This document shows, in pieces, positions 6,353-6,718 of a stretch of DNA of 6,718 nucleotides. The translations under genes and the position numbers were made by a program. Under the pieces are notes generated by a model. The model had not been told where the DNA came from and did no database searches. It worked only from the letters and a program-made list of their open reading frames with translations. Source of the stretch: Crocinitomicaceae bacterium (GTDB lineage Bacteria > Bacteroidota > Bacteroidia > Flavobacteriales_D > Crocinitomicaceae). The stretch is taken from positions 1-6,718 of the forward strand of contig DORI01000276.1 in assembly GCA_003512365.1 (NCBI GenBank), written 5' to 3'. Every line of letters begins with the position of its first letter. Positions within the stretch are counted from its first letter, which is position 1.

Positions 6353-6373
6353 GTTTTCAACGAAGTTTTCAAC
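6353..6373. repeat. Tandem direct repeat GTTTTCAAC in the cyclophilin upstream region
   Basis: GTTTTCAAC occurs at 6353-6361 and 6365-6373 with a 3-bp spacer, a 12-bp period. It lies between two divergent promoters, upstream of both -33 regions. Possible roles are an activator or DnaA-like site, or chance in AT-rich DNA. Confidence 0.5.
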
Positions 6374-6407
6374 AGATTTACACATGTAGTAATGTTTAAA
6401 ACTTGAG

Positions 6408-6439
6408 TTGAGTGTGAAATTAAACTTTCGTTACTTTTG
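6408..6439 (+). promoter_or_regulatory. Bacteroidota-type promoter of the cyclophilin gene
   Basis: A perfect -7 element TACTTTTG at 6432-6439 is followed by CA, a very common flavobacterial context, with TTG at 6408-6410 as the -33 element at a 21-bp spacing. Initiation would fall near 6444-6446, leaving only about 10 nt, mostly A, before ATG 6455. No Shine-Dalgarno sequence precedes that start, as is usual in this phylum. Confidence 0.75.
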
Positions 6440-6454
6440 CACAAAAAAAAATAA

Positions 6455-6718
6455 ATGACGGGTATTATCTATACAAACAAAGGAGAGATGAAGGTTGAGT
6501 TTTACGACCAAGATGCACCAAAAACTGTTGCTAATTTTGTTAAACTTGCTGAATCAGGATTTTATGATGGGCTCAAATGGCATAGGGTTATACCTGATTT
6601 CGTCATTCAAGGAGGCTGTCCAAATTCAAGAGAAGGTGCGAATGGAATACCAGGAACTGGAGGGCCAGGTTATAAAATCGATTGCGAATTGACAGGTGAG
6701 AATCAATACCACGACCGC
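6455..6718 (+). CDS. Cyclophilin-type peptidyl-prolyl cis-trans isomerase, N-terminal part
   Basis: This enzyme catalyses cis-trans isomerisation of peptidyl-proline bonds during protein folding. 88 codons are visible and the gene continues past the right edge. The start MTGIIYTNKGEMKVEFY followed by DAPKTVANFVKLAESGFYDG is the typical bacterial cyclophilin N-terminus. The active-site block WHRVIPDFVIQGG supplies Arg44, Phe49 and Gln52, with the same spacing as Arg55, Phe60 and Gln63 of human cyclophilin A. GTGGPGYKIDCEL follows as expected. There is no signal peptide, so this is a cytosolic, single-domain type. ATG 6455 is chosen because it preserves the first beta-strand. A second in-frame ATG at 6488, only 2 nt after an AGGAG sequence, would remove that strand and is too close to the AGGAG to be its normal start. 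A perfect TACTTTTG -7 element ends about 15 nt before the start. The family call is firm; I do not assign ppiA or ppiB. Confidence 0.95.
   Translation, partial: MTGIIYTNKGEMKVEFYDQDAPKTVANFVKLAESGFYDGLKWHRVIPDFVIQGGCPNSREGANGIPGTGGPGYKIDCELTGENQYHDR

Noticed and set aside
6495..6692. Plus-strand open frame of 65 residues
   Set aside because: It overlaps the cyclophilin gene in another frame; the cyclophilin reading keeps Arg, Phe and Gln of the active site.
1..6718. Novel defence system, mobile element, CRISPR array or RNA gene
   Set aside because: I found no transposase, integrase, repeat-spacer array, tRNA fold or clustered accessory genes. Genes and composition look like core chromosome.

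Overview
This is an AT-rich window of chromosomal DNA from a member of the Bacteroidota, most likely a Flavobacteriales-type organism. Three things suggest this. Perfect TAnnTTTG -7 promoter elements sit before two genes, and most starts lack a Shine-Dalgarno sequence. The gene content is also typical: a secreted M1 peptidase next to a DUF6702-like protein, a LysM pair resembling the tail of Bacteroidota glucosaminidases, and a cyclophilin starting MTGIIYTNKGEM. I place it no deeper than the order level.

Layout, left to right. Positions 1-1724 (minus) hold the N-terminal 574 residues of an exported M1-family zinc metallopeptidase that runs off the left edge. A DUF6702-like exported protein (1793-2338, minus) lies 68 bp upstream of it in the same direction, probably in the same transcript. 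A strong intrinsic terminator (2385-2405) then separates this pair from a small exported double-LysM protein (2451-2876, minus). A 181-bp divergent intergenic region containing a 9-bp-armed inverted repeat leads to clpB (3058-5673, plus), a complete 871-residue disaggregase. clpB converges on an uncharacterised 178-residue protein (5740-6276, minus), with a 13-bp-stem bidirectional terminator between them. That gene is divergent from a cyclophilin-type peptidyl-prolyl isomerase (6455 to the right edge, plus), and both have recognisable Bacteroidota promoters.

Functionally the window mixes cell-envelope or secreted proteins (M1 peptidase, DUF6702-like, LysM) with protein-folding functions (ClpB, cyclophilin). 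They form at least five transcription units, not one pathway. I see no CRISPR array, insertion sequence, RNA gene, toxin-antitoxin pair or defence cassette, and no stretch over 300 bp lacks a gene. The content looks like ordinary core genome. The points worth a second look are regulatory: a 14-nt perfect complementarity between the 5' and 3' untranslated parts of the LysM message, an 11-bp-armed palindrome over the likely DUF6702 promoter, and the inverted repeat in the clpB upstream region. The stand-alone LysM pair and the uncharacterised 178-residue protein are also of interest.
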